Shown: positions 24,848 through 35,374, counted from the first letter of the stretch. The stretch: 64,000 nucleotides of DNA from Arthrobacter sp. CJ23 (GCF_024741795.1 NZ_CP102950.1:3534001-3598000), one strand, 5' to 3'. The notes: a model not told the origin generated them from the sequence alone. Numbers and translations are program-made.

Positions 24848-26191
24848 CTAACTTTTCGCAGCGGAAACCGCTGATTCGGTGCCGGCGCGCGTGGAAGCGG
24901 CAGGAGACGTGGTGTTGGAGGTGGCCGGAACCAGCATCTCCAGGACGCGGATCACGCGGTCCTCGAAGCCCTTTGCGGAAGGGTCCGTAAGGTTGGCGAG
25001 CATCCGCACCACGAAACGCATCAGCATCGGAACCGGCATGCCCGTCCGCAGTGCGAGCTTCATGACGGCGGGCTTGCCGATCAGCGCGGCAAACATCCGG
25101 CCGAGCGTGAAGTGCGAGCCCCACTGCTCCCGCACGTAGTCGGCGTACCGCGAAAGGTGGGCATCGGCGTCGTCGGAGCCCCACCCGGCGGAACGCGAAC
25201 GCGCTGCACCATCAACAAGGAACTCGGCCGCGAACCGGGCGGACTCCATGGCGTAGGAGATGCCCTCGCCGTTGAAGGGGGACACCATGCCGCCGGCGTC
25301 GCCCAGCAGGAGCAGGCCGGGCGAGTAGTGCGGGGTGCGGTTGAAGCCCATGGGCAGCGCGGCGCCGCGGATCTCGCCCACCTGGTTTTCCGGGGTGAAG
25401 CCCCAGTCGGCGGGCATGCCGGCGGTCCATTCCCGCAGGACCTGCTTGTAGTCGAGCTTGCCGAATTCCTTGGAGGAGTTCAGGATGCCCAGGCCCACGT
25501 TGGAGGTGCCGTCGCCCACGCCGAACACCCAGCCGTAGCCGGGCAGTGGCTTGCCGGACTTGCCGGGGAGCTCCAGCCAGCCTTCCATCCAGTCGTCCTC
25601 GTGGCGCGGCGAGGTGAAGTAGGTGCGCACGGCCACGCCGAGCGGGCGGTCGTCGCGTTTGTGCATGCCGAGCGAGACGGCGGTGCGGGTGGAGTTGCCG
25701 TCCGCTGCGAGCACGACGTCGGCATGGAAGTCGCGTGTTTCGCCCGTCTTGCGTCCGGACTCGTCAAGGATGGACGCGCGGGCGCCGATCACCCGCCCGT
25801 CCTCCGCCTGCAAAGCAGAAGTGACGGAGTGGCGTTCGAGCACGACGGCGCCGGCGGCCTGGGCGTGCCGGGCCAGTTCCTCGTCGAAGCCCAGGCGGGT
25901 GCGGATGAGCCCGTACGTGGGGAAGTCCGCAACCTCGGGCCAGGGCAGTTCGATGGTGCGGCCGCCGGCAATCAGGCGCAGGCCCTTGTTCCGGCGCCAG
26001 CCCTCCGACTCTGCGTGCGGCAGACCGAGCTTCTGGATTTCGCGGACAGCGCGGGGGGTGAGGCCATCGCCGCAGACCTTCTCGCGGGGGAAACTGGTCT
26101 TCTCCAGCACGGTCACGGCAATGCCGGCCTGGGCAAGGTAATACGCGGCGGTGGACCCGGCGGGGCCCGCGCCGACGATCAGTACGTTCAC
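24848..26191 (-). CDS. menJ: Geranylgeranyl reductase family flavoprotein, MenJ-like
   Basis: A 447-residue FAD-dependent reductase. The FAD fold starts at residue 3 (VLIVGAGPAGSTAAYYL), followed by the family motif FPREKVCGDGLTPR and the second FAD contact LLLLGDAGGMVSPFNGEGI near residue 300. In actinobacteria this family (MenJ) saturates one isoprene unit of the menaquinone tail, giving MK(H2). The GTG start at 26191 follows the menG stop by 24 bp. The order menG-menJ-prenyl synthase resembles the mycobacterial arrangement. Confidence 0.85.
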   Translation of the reverse strand: MNVLIVGAGPAGSTAAYYLAQAGIAVTVLEKTSFPREKVCGDGLTPRAVREIQKLGLPHAESEGWRRNKGLRLIAGGRTIELPWPEVADFPTYGLIRTRLGFDEELARHAQAAGAVVLERHSVTSALQAEDGRVIGARASILDESGRKTGETRDFHADVVLAADGNSTRTAVSLGMHKRDDRPLGVAVRTYFTSPRHEDDWMEGWLELPGKSGKPLPGYGWVFGVGDGTSNVGLGILNSSKEFGKLDYKQVLREWTAGMPADWGFTPENQVGEIRGAALPMGFNRTPHYSPGLLLLGDAGGMVSPFNGEGISYAMESARFAAEFLVDGAARSRSAGWGSDDADAHLSRYADYVREQWGSHFTLGRMFAALIGKPAVMKLALRTGMPVPMLMRFVVRMLANLTDPSAKGFEDRVIRVLEMLVPATSNTTSPAASTRAGTESAVSAAKS

Positions 26192-26215
26192 GTCGTCCTA
26201 GTCAGCTCAGCCGGC

Positions 26216-26992
26216 TCAGCGCGACTGGTCGTTGGCCTGGCGGGGCTTGACCTGGCGGCGCAGCTTGGCCACCGGAACGCTGTCCGAGTGCTCCACCGGG
26301 GGTTTCTGGGCGCGGTGCACGGCCACGATGCCGCCGCTGAGGTTCCGGTAGCTGACCTCGGTCCAGCCGGCTTCCTGCAGCCAGGCGGCCAGGTGGTCCT
26401 GGTCCGGCCAGGCCCGGATGGATTCGGCGAGGTACACGTAAGCGTCCGGGTTGGAGGAGACCTTGGTGGCGATGGCAGGCAGGGCCCGCATCAGGTATTC
26501 CGTGTACATGGTGCGCCACAGCGGCACCACGGGGGCCGAGAATTCGGCGATGACCAGGCGGCCGCCGGGCTTGGTGACGCGCAGCATCTCCGCCAGCGCC
26601 TTGTGGGGCTCGTTGACGTTGCGCAGCCCGAAGGAGATGGTGGTGGCATCGAAGGAGTCATCCGCGAACGGCAGGTTGGTGGCGTCGCCGGCGATGAAGT
26701 TGATGTCCGGGCGGCGGCGCTTGCCTACCTTGAGCATGCCCAGGGAGAAGTCGCAGGCCACCACATCCACGCCGGCGTCGGCGTACGGTTCGCTCGAGCT
26801 GCCGGTGCCGGCGGCCAGGTCCAGGACCCGCTGGCCGCGCTTCACGTCCATGGCCTCGACCACGATCCGGCGCCAGCGCCGCGTCTGCCCCATCGACAGG
26901 ACGTCATTGACGACGTCGTATTTGGGGGCGACATCGTCAAACATCGTCGCAACTTCGTCCGGACGCTTTTCCAAGGATGCTCGGTTCACCAT
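26216..26992 (-). CDS. menG: Demethylmenaquinone methyltransferase
   Basis: A 258-residue SAM-dependent methyltransferase of the UbiE/MenG family that performs the last step of menaquinone synthesis. Visible are the N-terminal [20 protein letters not shown], the SAM motif [15 protein letters not shown] and the family segments SFGLRNV and LSGGIVAVH. The C-terminal 25 residues are a basic tail longer than usual. The ATG is at 26992, divergent from menF with 119 bp between them, which must carry both promoters. Confidence 0.93.
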   Translation of the reverse strand: MVNRASLEKRPDEVATMFDDVAPKYDVVNDVLSMGQTRRWRRIVVEAMDVKRGQRVLDLAAGTGSSSEPYADAGVDVVACDFSLGMLKVGKRRRPDINFIAGDATNLPFADDSFDATTISFGLRNVNEPHKALAEMLRVTKPGGRLVIAEFSAPVVPLWRTMYTEYLMRALPAIATKVSSNPDAYVYLAESIRAWPDQDHLAAWLQEAGWTEVSYRNLSGGIVAVHRAQKPPVEHSDSVPVAKLRRQVKPRQANDQSR

Positions 26993-27111
26993 CCAATTGT
27001 CTCAGACAAACTTGGGAAGAACTTTCGACGAAGCGCCGGGCCAGGAGGCTGCGGCTCCGCCGATCCGCCCAACACGGCTCCACACCCGCGCGGGAGTACT
27101 GTTGTTCCATC

Positions 27112-28506
27112 ATGACGAGCACGCTCCGCACCAGCACTTTGAAGACCTTGACAGTCCCCCTCGATGTTGACTCAGCTTCCGGGGGGCTGCCGTCGTTTCT
27201 GGTCCGGGACGACGTCCTGTGCTGGTCCCGCCGCGAGAACGGCCTGGTGGGCTTCGGCGAGCTGGCGCGTTTCACCGCCACGGGCCCGGACCGCTTCCTC
27301 GAAGCCGACATCTGGTGGCGCCACCTGATCCTCGAGGCCGAGATCACCGATGCCCTCGAAATCCCCGGCACAGGCCCCGTGGCCTTCGGCTCCTTCGCCT
27401 TCTCCAAGACCTCCGCGCATGTTTCCCGGATGATCCTTCCCGAAATCGTGGTGGGCATCCGTGACGGCCGGGCCTGGCTCACCCAGTTAACGCTCGACGA
27501 CGCCGAACTCACCGAGGAGGGCGCCCTCGCCGCCTTCCGGCGCTGGGTTCCCTCGGGCAACCCGGCCCCGGCGGACCCGGCCCCCGGCTCCCTGGCCGCC
27601 GCGGACCCGGCCGCTGACGCGCACGGGGGCACCGCCGTCGGGCAGTCCCTTTCCGGGCGGCAGGCATCGCTGGCGAGCGGCTCCCTGAGCGAGACTGACT
27701 GGATGCAGGCCGTGGCGGACGGCGTGGCGGAAATCCGTACCGGAAAGCTTGAAAAGCTGGTGCTCGCGCGGGACGTTGTGGCCACCATCCCCGACGGCGT
27801 CCGGGCGTCCGGCGTGCTCCGCGAACTGGCCGCACGCTACCGCGAATGCTGGACCTACGGCGTGGACGGCCTGGTTGGCGCCACGCCGGAGATGCTCATC
27901 CAAGTGGAGGGACGCACGGCGCAGGCGCGCGTGCTGGCCGGCACGCTGGACCGGCGCGACGCCGAGGGCGTGGACGGTTCCCCCATGGCGTATGCCGAAC
28001 GGGTCCTGGCCGGCTCCGAGAAGCAGCGGCACGAGCACGAGATCGCCATCCAGTCGCTGACCACGCAGCTGGCGCCCTTCTCCGAGGCAATGAACGCGCA
28101 CAGCGAGCCCTTCATCCTGGAGCTCCCGAACGTGTGGCACCTGGCCTCGGACGTGAAGGCGGAGCTGGCGGACATCGAGGGCCATGTGCCCACCTGCCTG
28201 GCCCTGATCAATGCCCTCCATCCCACGGCAGCGGTGTGCGGCACGCCCACCCTGGTGGCGGGCGCGCTGATCCGCCGCCTCGAACACATGGACCGCGGAC
28301 CCTACGCCGGGCCCGTCGGCTGGCTGGACGGCGCGGGCAACGGCGAGTGGGGCATCGCCCTGCGCGGCGCCGTGATCGAGGACTCCCATACGGTCCGGCT
28401 GTATGCCGGCTGCGGCGTGGTGGAGGGCTCATTGCCGGAGGCGGAGCTCGCCGAGACCTGGGCCAAATTCCGCCCCATGCTCGAATCGCTGGGCATCCGC
28501 AGTTGA
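27112..28506 (+). CDS. menF: Isochorismate synthase
   Basis: A 464-residue chorismate-binding enzyme making isochorismate, the first menaquinone step. The C-terminal catalytic domain (from about residue 200) shows KLVLARDV, GATPEMLIQVEG, DIEGHVPTC, LHPTAAVCGTP and the final GWLDGAGNGEWGIALRGA. A Pro/Ala-rich linker around residues 150-185 joins the variable N-terminal half. The ATG at 27112 has no ribosome site and may be leaderless; the frame stays open upstream. It ends just before a hairpin terminator. Confidence 0.9.
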   Translation: MTSTLRTSTLKTLTVPLDVDSASGGLPSFLVRDDVLCWSRRENGLVGFGELARFTATGPDRFLEADIWWRHLILEAEITDALEIPGTGPVAFGSFAFSKTSAHVSRMILPEIVVGIRDGRAWLTQLTLDDAELTEEGALAAFRRWVPSGNPAPADPAPGSLAAADPAADAHGGTAVGQSLSGRQASLASGSLSETDWMQAVADGVAEIRTGKLEKLVLARDVVATIPDGVRASGVLRELAARYRECWTYGVDGLVGATPEMLIQVEGRTAQARVLAGTLDRRDAEGVDGSPMAYAERVLAGSEKQRHEHEIAIQSLTTQLAPFSEAMNAHSEPFILELPNVWHLASDVKAELADIEGHVPTCLALINALHPTAAVCGTPTLVAGALIRRLEHMDRGPYAGPVGWLDGAGNGEWGIALRGAVIEDSHTVRLYAGCGVVEGSLPEAELAETWAKFRPMLESLGIRS

Positions 28507-28509
28507 ATC

Positions 28510-28531
28510 CGGGATCCCAGACGGGGTCCCG
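28510..28531 (+). terminator. Hairpin downstream of menF
   Basis: CGGGATCCC, a 4-nt AGAC loop, then GGGGTCCCG with one G-T pair. It begins 4 bp after the menF stop. A few T residues follow about 10 bp later. Confidence 0.65.
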
Positions 28532-28663
28532 CCGGAGGCCCTTGATTTTTGGGCAATCCGGTTATCCAATAGTGAAACTAAGTTTCCTGTGATGCACATC
28601 TCTTGTTCGGCGCTACACTAAAACCGATTCGGTTCCGCATCCCCTGCAACAAAAGGTAAAGAC

Positions 28664-29464
28664 ATGCAGATCTCCCGTTCCTTCCTCGGCAACCCCAAGG
28701 CCAAAGCAGCAGCCCTCCTCGCCGCAGGAGCCCTTGTTCTCACGGCCTGCGGCGGCAGCCCCACCCCGGCTGCCACGACGGGAGGCGTGTCCCTCATCAA
28801 CGCTGGCAAGCTCACCGTCTGCTCGGACATTCCCTACGAGCCCTTCGAATTCCAGAAGGACGGCAAGAACGTCGGCTTCGACATGGACATCGCCGCCGAA
28901 CTCGCCAAGGACTTCAAGGCCGAACTGAACGTGGTGGACAGCTCCTTCGAGGCCATCGAGACCGGCACCGCGCTCACCCAGTGCGACGTTTCCATCTCCT
29001 CGATCTCCATCACCGACGTCCGCAAGAACGTCATGGATTTCTCCACCCCCTACATGGACGATGACCTCACCCTCGTGGCAACGTCCGCGTCCGGGATCAC
29101 GAACATCGACAGCGCCAAGGGCAAGAAGGTGGGCGTCCAGCAGGCCACCACCGGCGCCCAGTACGCCAAGGACAAGGGAATCGACGCCCAGCAGTTCGAG
29201 GACTCCGGACTCCTGATCCAGGCCCTCAAAGCCGGCACCATCGACGCCGCCCTGGGCAACCAGTCCGTCCTGGCCTACGCCATCAAGGACGAGACCACCA
29301 TGAAGCGCGTTGAGAACTACGCAACGGGCGAGAAGCTGGGCATCTCAATCAAGAAGGGCAACTCGGCCATGGCAACCCAGGTCAACGCGACCCTGAAGCG
29401 CCTCACGGACGACGGCACCCTGAAGAAGTTCGAGGCCACCTGGTTCGGCGAGGCAGCCAAGTAA
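28664..29464 (+). CDS. Polar amino-acid ABC transporter substrate-binding lipoprotein
   Basis: A 266-residue family-3 extracellular solute-binding protein. The signal peptide ends in the lipobox LTAC with lipidated Cys29. The mature domain begins GKLTVCSDIPYEPFEFQ and contains VGFDMDIAAELA and NVMDFSTPYM, typical of glutamine/glutamate/cystine-type binding proteins. AAAGGTAAAG precedes the ATG at good spacing. It heads an operon with permease and ATPase genes. The exact amino acid is unknown. Confidence 0.9.
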   Translation: MQISRSFLGNPKAKAAALLAAGALVLTACGGSPTPAATTGGVSLINAGKLTVCSDIPYEPFEFQKDGKNVGFDMDIAAELAKDFKAELNVVDSSFEAIETGTALTQCDVSISSISITDVRKNVMDFSTPYMDDDLTLVATSASGITNIDSAKGKKVGVQQATTGAQYAKDKGIDAQQFEDSGLLIQALKAGTIDAALGNQSVLAYAIKDETTMKRVENYATGEKLGISIKKGNSAMATQVNATLKRLTDDGTLKKFEATWFGEAAK

Positions 29465-29495
29465 CCCAGCGCTTCGGCCTGATACCAACACAGCG

Positions 29496-29537
29496 GAGGC
29501 CCCGTGCGGATCTGCATAGCAGTCCAAGCGGGGCCTC
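29496..29537 (+). promoter_or_regulatory. Intercistronic hairpin between binding-protein and permease genes
   Basis: GAGGCCCCG pairs with CGGGGCCTC across a 24-nt loop, in the 101-bp gap after the binding-protein stop. In binding-protein-first ABC operons such hairpins stabilise the upstream mRNA or attenuate readthrough, giving excess binding protein. That function is inferred from position. Confidence 0.65.
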
Positions 29538-29565
29538 TACTGCGCAACATGAATGTGAGAACCCC

Positions 29566-30357
29566 ATGGCAATGACCGCACGTCAACGCGCCAGAGTGAG
29601 CCTGTACGTCCAAGCCGGAATCTTCGTGGTGGCCGTGGCCGCACTGATCCTCGCCGCGGACTGGAAGACCATCGGCAACAGCGTCTTCAACTTCGGCAAG
29701 ATCGGGCCGATGTTCCCGGGCATCTTCGTCACCGGCCTGAAGAACACCCTCATCTACACCGCCCTGGCGTTTGTGGTGGGCCTGTCCGGCGGTCTGCTGC
29801 TGGCCCTCATGAAACTGTCCTCGTTCCCGCTGTACCGCTGGATCGCCACGGCCTACATCGAGTTCTTCCGGGGCATCCCGGCGCTGCTGGTGTTCATCGC
29901 CTTCGGCTACGGCGTGCCGCTGGCCTTCGGCGTCTCCTGGGACGTCAACATCGTGGTCATGGTGTCTCTGGGCATGGTGGCCTCGGCCTACATCGCCGAG
30001 ACCCTCCGCGCCGGCCTGCAGGCCGTCCCCAAGGGCCAGATGGAAGCCGCCCGCTCCCTGGGCATGCCGCAGTGGCGGGCCATGGTCACCATCGTGATCC
30101 CCCAGGCGTTCAAGATCGTGCTGCCTCCGCTGACCAACGAGATCATCCTGCTTACCAAGGACTCGTCCCTGATCTACGTCCTGGGCCTCACCACCTCCCA
30201 GTACGAGCTCACCAAGTTCGGCCGCGACGGTATCTCCAGCCTCGGAGCCGGGCTGACCCCGCTCCTGGTGGCCGGTGCCTTCTACCTCATCATCACCATC
30301 CCGTTGAGCCTCTTGGCCCGGAAGTTCGAAAGCCGCACCGCGCGGACCAAGCGATAG
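29566..30357 (+). CDS. Polar amino-acid ABC transporter permease
   Basis: A 263-residue membrane permease of the His/Glu/Gln/Arg type with about five hydrophobic segments. [20 protein letters not shown] is characteristic of this family, and the coupling loop [16 protein letters not shown] is near residue 155. The gene sits 101 bp after the lipoprotein gene, with a hairpin in the gap, and 11 bp before the ATPase gene. It is the only permease in the operon, so it presumably works as a homodimer. Confidence 0.9.
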   Translation: MAMTARQRARVSLYVQAGIFVVAVAALILAADWKTIGNSVFNFGKIGPMFPGIFVTGLKNTLIYTALAFVVGLSGGLLLALMKLSSFPLYRWIATAYIEFFRGIPALLVFIAFGYGVPLAFGVSWDVNIVVMVSLGMVASAYIAETLRAGLQAVPKGQMEAARSLGMPQWRAMVTIVIPQAFKIVLPPLTNEIILLTKDSSLIYVLGLTTSQYELTKFGRDGISSLGAGLTPLLVAGAFYLIITIPLSLLARKFESRTARTKR

Positions 30358-30368
30358 GCAGGACAGTC

Positions 30369-31166
<798 letters not shown>

Positions 31167-31200
31167 CTTCCGTCCCGACCCTCAGCCGCGTCCTCTGATC

Positions 31201-31271
31201 AAAGCAACGCGGGGTCACTTACGGCCCATTCTGCACTGCATTATGGGCCGTAAGTGACCCCGCGTTGCTTT
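31201..31271. repeat. Palindromic repeat family A, copy 2
   Basis: A 71-bp hairpin with arm AAAGCAACGCGGGGTCAC and inner CTTACGGCCCAT, a loop of about 15 nt, and a near-perfect complement. It lies between two convergent 3-prime ends (ABC ATPase and menD), so it can end both transcripts. Relative to copy 1 the paired changes AAGGC/GCCTT to AACGC/GCGTT keep the stem intact. Confidence 0.87.
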
Positions 31272-31283
31272 TAAAGGGTGGGG

Positions 31284-33050
31284 CTAGCTTGCCAGGACTC
31301 CTGCCACGGCGTCGGCCACGGCCTTCTTGATGCGCGCATGCAGCGGGCGCAGGCCGGCCCGGTCCGTGCGCACCTCCACAATGCTGCGGCCTTTCAGCGG
31401 GGACTTGAGCGCGGCGGCGAGTTCCGCCGTCGTGCTTACCGCACGGTGCCCGACGCCGTAGGCCGCCGCGAGTGCCGCGATGTCCACCGAGTGCGGGGTG
31501 CCGAAGAGGCGCTCGACGGCGGTGCCGTAGCCGCCGCCGTCCTCCACCGCGCCGTGCTCGAGGAGTCCGAAGATGCCGCCGCCTGCGTCGTTGAGCACCA
31601 CGATGCGCAGGTCCGGCACGGCTTCCCCGGCCCCGAGGAGCAGGCTGCCGGCGTCGTGCAGGAAGGTGACGTCGCCCAGGAACAGGGTGGTTTCGCGGCC
31701 GCCGCCCAGGGCGATGCCGGTGGCGGTGGCAATGGTGCCATCAATGCCCGCGAGGCCGCGGTTAGCGTACACGGTGGCCACGGGTTCCGGCGCGGGCTGG
31801 CCGGCGAGGTCCACGTCGCGGATGCCGTTGGACGAGCCCAGGACCAGCTGCCCGCGGGCGTGCGCCCAGACCGCGGCGCCGGCGGCCGGCCCGGTGGCTG
31901 CCCCGGACGCGCCGGCGTCGGACGCCCCGGACGCGCTGCCCCCGGACGCCCCGGACGCGCTGCCCCCGGACGCCAGGACACCGTCGAGGGCGTGCTGGGC
32001 CGCGGCGCCGGCCAGGAGCCAGGCGTCCAGCCATTCGGCAGGGCCGCGGCCGGCAAATTCCGCCAGTTCAGCCAGCGTTTCGAAGGGGGTCTCGCGGCGG
32101 CGGCCAGCCTCGTACCAGGCCACCGGGACCGGCTGGTAGATCGCCGAGGCCACGTCCTCACGTGCCAGTAGCGTCGCGACCGGCCGGGACAGCGTGGCCC
32201 GGCCGAACAGGACCACCCGCTCGATGGGCAGGGCGGAGTCCGGGCCGAAGTGCTCCAGCAGCAGCCGGTACGGGCCCACAGCGTTCGGCCCGAAACGGGC
32301 GTTCGAGGACGGTTCGGCCAGCAGCGGCAGGCCGTGGGCGCGGGCGAAAGCCTCGGCGACCGGACCGGCGTCGTGCCCTGCCAGGACCACGGTCCGGCGC
32401 TCGGGCAGTGCCGCCGCTGCCGGCGGGAGGTCGAAGGCCAGGGGCCCGGCGTCGTAGTGGAACACGCCGTGTCCCGCCTGCGGCGGCAGCGCCTCGCCCG
32501 CCTCCGGGACCAGCGGTTCGCGGAAGGCGAGGTTGAGCTGGACGGGTCCGGGCGGCGTGTCCTCGAGCGCGCCGGTGGCTGCGTACAGGGCCGTCTGCAC
32601 GGCACGTTCCGGGTGGTCGCCCGCCGGGACGTTGGCCGCGAAGCGGACGTGGTCGCCGAACAGGTCCAGCTGGATGGTGGTCTGGTTGGCGCCGGTGCCC
32701 TGCAGTTCGGCCGGGCGGTCGGCCGACATCACCACCAGCGGCACGGCGGCGTGGTTGGCTTCCATCACGGCCGGGAGCAGGTTCCCGACGGCGGTCCCCG
32801 AGGTGGTCAGCACGGCCGCCGGTGAGCCGGTGGACAGGGCCAGGCCCAGGGCCGTGAACCCGGCGGAGCGCTCGTCGATCCGCACGTGGAGCCGGACGCG
32901 GCCGGCGGCCTCGGCCTCCGCCAGGGCGTACGCCACGGGGGCCGAGCGCGAACCCGGCGCCACCACCACATGCCGCACACCGCCGTCGAGCAAGGCCGCC
33001 ACGGCGGTCCGGGCGGCAGCGAGCGAGGTCAAGGAGTCCTGGGAAGTCAC
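31284..33050 (-). CDS. menD: 2-succinyl-5-enolpyruvyl-6-hydroxy-3-cyclohexene-1-carboxylate synthase
   Basis: A 588-residue thiamine-diphosphate enzyme of menaquinone synthesis. The N-terminal domain opens GVRHVVVAPGSRSAPVAYAL with HVRIDERSAGFTALGLA and TTSGTAVGNLLPAVMEA. The C-terminal ThDP domain shows ANRGLAGIDGTIATATG and LGDVTFLHDAGSLL, with the cofactor-end NDAGGGIFGLL. A Gly/Ala/Ser-rich insert of about 35 residues near residue 375, coded by a 24-bp tandem repeat, is not part of the usual protein. The GTG start at 33050 has GGGACG upstream. Confidence 0.92.
   Translation of the reverse strand: MTSQDSLTSLAAARTAVAALLDGGVRHVVVAPGSRSAPVAYALAEAEAAGRVRLHVRIDERSAGFTALGLALSTGSPAAVLTTSGTAVGNLLPAVMEANHAAVPLVVMSADRPAELQGTGANQTTIQLDLFGDHVRFAANVPAGDHPERAVQTALYAATGALEDTPPGPVQLNLAFREPLVPEAGEALPPQAGHGVFHYDAGPLAFDLPPAAAALPERRTVVLAGHDAGPVAEAFARAHGLPLLAEPSSNARFGPNAVGPYRLLLEHFGPDSALPIERVVLFGRATLSRPVATLLAREDVASAIYQPVPVAWYEAGRRRETPFETLAELAEFAGRGPAEWLDAWLLAGAAAQHALDGVLASGGSASGASGGSASGASDAGASGAATGPAAGAAVWAHARGQLVLGSSNGIRDVDLAGQPAPEPVATVYANRGLAGIDGTIATATGIALGGGRETTLFLGDVTFLHDAGSLLLGAGEAVPDLRIVVLNDAGGGIFGLLEHGAVEDGGGYGTAVERLFGTPHSVDIAALAAAYGVGHRAVSTTAELAAALKSPLKGRSIVEVRTDRAGLRPLHARIKKAVADAVAGVLAS
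31921..31974 (-). repeat. 24-bp tandem repeat inside menD
   Basis: Two exact 24-bp units plus a 6-bp third start encode repeated Ser-Gly-Ala-Ser-Gly-Gly type residues in the middle of MenD. As the unit is a multiple of three, copy changes would keep the frame. It probably forms a flexible surface loop. Confidence 0.85.
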
Positions 33051-33075
33051 CGTCCCAGTCTATTTGCCGTTTCAA

Positions 33076-33140
33076 GCAACGCGGGGTCAGATAGCGCCCA
33101 TGCAGGGCCCCAACATGGGCGCGAAGTGACCCCGCGTTGC
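33076..33140. repeat. Palindromic repeat family A, copy 3
   Basis: A 65-bp hairpin with arm GCAACGCGGGGTCA and inner CGCCCATG, and a 13-nt loop. It lies between the menD start and the PhoX gene stop, with the 3-prime end of PhoX 17 bp away. The central arm positions (GATAG against CGAAG) are unpaired, so it is a decaying copy. Confidence 0.83.
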
Positions 33141-33156
33141 AGTGACGGTGGAGAGG

Positions 33157-35244
33157 CTAGGCGTCGGTGCGGTACACCTGGACCACGGACGGGCGGGGCG
33201 CGCGTGCCTGGCCGGCGGCCGGCGTGGCGCCTGCCGGGACGTAGTCCGGGAAGTACGAGTGCTGGTCCGCGAACGAACCCTCTTCGCCCGGGTGCTGGAC
33301 GGAGACGAACACCGTGCGCTCCTCGTCGTGGACGATCGGCCCGCAGGTTTCGCCTTCGCGCGGCACGGCCAGGAACTGCTCCACCTTGCCGCGCTCGGTG
33401 CCCTCAAGGGTGACTTTGAAGAGGCCGTCCGCACGGCCGATGCCGGAGGGGGCGCCGTCGGTGGAGATCCAGAGGTTGCCCACGGAGTCGAAGGCGAGGT
33501 TGTCCGGGCAGGAGATCGGCGAGACCTGGTCCACCGGGAAGCCGGAGAAGTAGGTGACGTCGCCCTGGGCCGGATCGCCGCAGACCATCAGCAGGTTCCA
33601 CGTGAACGTGGTGGACGTCTGGTCGCCGGTTTCGGTGATTTCCACGATGTGGCCGTCGCGGTTGGCGTTGCGGGGGTTGACCTCCGTGGCGCCTTCCTTG
33701 CCCACCTTGCCGCGGTCCGAGTTGTTGGTGCAGGCCACGTAGACCTTGCCCGTGTGCAGGCTGGGCTGCACGTCCTCGCAGCGGTCCATCTTGGTGGGGC
33801 CCACCTTGTCGGCGGCGAGGCGGGTGTAGACCAGGACCTCTTCCACGGACATGCCGGGCACGGCCGAGGCCCCGCCGACCACCAGGGGCAGCCATTCGCC
33901 GATGCCGTCGAAGCCGCCGTCGGCCGGCACGGCGCCGGTTCCGGTGATCTCGGCGGCGGGCGAGTTGCCGGTGAACTTTGCCACGTACAAGTTGCCGGCG
34001 GACAGCAGCGTCATGTTGTGCGCGCGGTCGGCAGCCGACGTACCGGGACGGTACTTGTCCTTGGAGACGAACTTGTAGAGGTAGTCGAAGCGCTCGTCGT
34101 CGCCGGAGTAGGCCACCACGTGACCGGATTCCGCCACAATCACGTTGGCGCCCTCGTGCTTGAAGCGGCCCAGCGCGGAGTGCTTCTTCGGCGTGGACGT
34201 GGGATCGAAGGGGTCCACTTCAACGATCCAGCCGAAGCGGTTGGCCTCGTTCTCGTAGCCGGCGTTGCGGGTGTCGAAGCGGGGGTCGTCCAGTTCCCAC
34301 TGGCGTGCCGTGGGCTTGTTGGTGAGACCGTAGCGCTTGTCGCTGGCGGACGTGCCCGGGGAGACGAAGTAGCCGTTGAAGTTTTCCTCGCCGGACAGGA
34401 TGGTGCCCCACGGGGTGGTGCCGCCGGAGCAGTTGCCCAGGGTGCCATTGATCTTGCGGCCGGACGGGTCCGCAACGGTTTTGACCAGCGCGGAACCGGC
34501 AACGGGACCGGTCAGTTCGTAGGCCGTGTGGTTGAGGTAGCGGCGGTTCAGCGGGGCACCCTTGACGTAGCTCCACGGCTTGGTGGTGTTCTTGCGCTCA
34601 AGCTCCACCACGCTGAGCCCGTGTGCGGCTGCCCCCACAGCGCGCACCTCGGCGGCTGGCATGGTGGCCGGGAACATGATGTTCTCGTTCGTGTATTCGT
34701 GGTTGGCGAAGAGCACCGCGCGGCGGCCCTTGCTGCCCGGAACCTCAAGGATGTCCGAGTAGTCGTTGTTGTAGCCGAACTGCTTTTCCTGGGCCGCTGC
34801 GGTCTGGTTGTTCAGGTCGAAATCCGGCGCGCCGTTGAAGATGGGGTCGCCCCAGCGGATCACGGGCTGCCAGGTGAAGCCTGCCGGAACGGTCATGGCG
34901 TCAACGTCGGCGGCGATGGAGTCGATGGCCGTGAACTTCAGCTTGGACTTGGTGAAGCCCTCCTTCGCCGCGGGAGAGAGACCGGCGGCCGTCGCGGGCT
35001 CTGCGGACGTCACGGCCGAGCCGAGGACGACGGCGAGCGCACCGGCGGCGCCGAAGCCCAGGGCGGCGCGGCGGGAGATGGTGGCGGACGCGATATCGCG
35101 GAAGTAGCTGTTGGAGCTGGTGTTGCAGACGTCACCGGCGCAGGCGTTGTCGCACTTCAGTGCGCAGGTGACGGCGCTGCGCTTGCCTTTGGTGTGGCCG
35201 AGCATGGGCAGCAGGGGGAATTTACGGGCTGTCGTTTCAGACAA
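33157..35244 (-). CDS. PhoX-family alkaline phosphatase-like protein, Tat-exported
   Basis: A 695-residue exported DUF839/PhoX protein, a family of Ca/Fe-dependent phosphatases. Near residue 58 is a twin-arginine motif SRRAALGFG with a hydrophobic stretch and an Ala-rich cleavage zone, placed behind an unusually long 57-residue leader. Family segments are FANHEYTNEN, GTILSGEENFNGYF and FKHEGANVIV. The TTG start at 35244 was chosen because GGAGG stands 6 nt upstream; the frame is open to 35280. Export by Tat suits cofactor loading in the cytoplasm. Enzyme activity was not tested against active-site residues. Confidence 0.86.
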   Translation of the reverse strand: MSETTARKFPLLPMLGHTKGKRSAVTCALKCDNACAGDVCNTSSNSYFRDIASATISRRAALGFGAAGALAVVLGSAVTSAEPATAAGLSPAAKEGFTKSKLKFTAIDSIAADVDAMTVPAGFTWQPVIRWGDPIFNGAPDFDLNNQTAAAQEKQFGYNNDYSDILEVPGSKGRRAVLFANHEYTNENIMFPATMPAAEVRAVGAAAHGLSVVELERKNTTKPWSYVKGAPLNRRYLNHTAYELTGPVAGSALVKTVADPSGRKINGTLGNCSGGTTPWGTILSGEENFNGYFVSPGTSASDKRYGLTNKPTARQWELDDPRFDTRNAGYENEANRFGWIVEVDPFDPTSTPKKHSALGRFKHEGANVIVAESGHVVAYSGDDERFDYLYKFVSKDKYRPGTSAADRAHNMTLLSAGNLYVAKFTGNSPAAEITGTGAVPADGGFDGIGEWLPLVVGGASAVPGMSVEEVLVYTRLAADKVGPTKMDRCEDVQPSLHTGKVYVACTNNSDRGKVGKEGATEVNPRNANRDGHIVEITETGDQTSTTFTWNLLMVCGDPAQGDVTYFSGFPVDQVSPISCPDNLAFDSVGNLWISTDGAPSGIGRADGLFKVTLEGTERGKVEQFLAVPREGETCGPIVHDEERTVFVSVQHPGEEGSFADQHSYFPDYVPAGATPAAGQARAPRPSVVQVYRTDA

Positions 35245-35345
35245 GGGGTGCCTCCAGGATGACGATCGGGTCCCGGCCACCCTTTCAGCGCAAAGCGAAT
35301 CCGAGAGGTCACTCTGGTTAAGTTCGGGTGAACGTGCGTCCGGTC

Positions 35346-35374
35346 GGGCTGACCGTCAGTCAGGCGGTCAGCCC
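35346..35374. terminator. Hairpin overlapping the menC stop codon
   Basis: GGGCTGACCG, a 9-nt loop, then CGGTCAGCCC. On the minus strand the menC stop lies inside the first arm, so the hairpin can end the menC transcript at once. It also lies in the leader of the PhoX gene. Confidence 0.7.
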
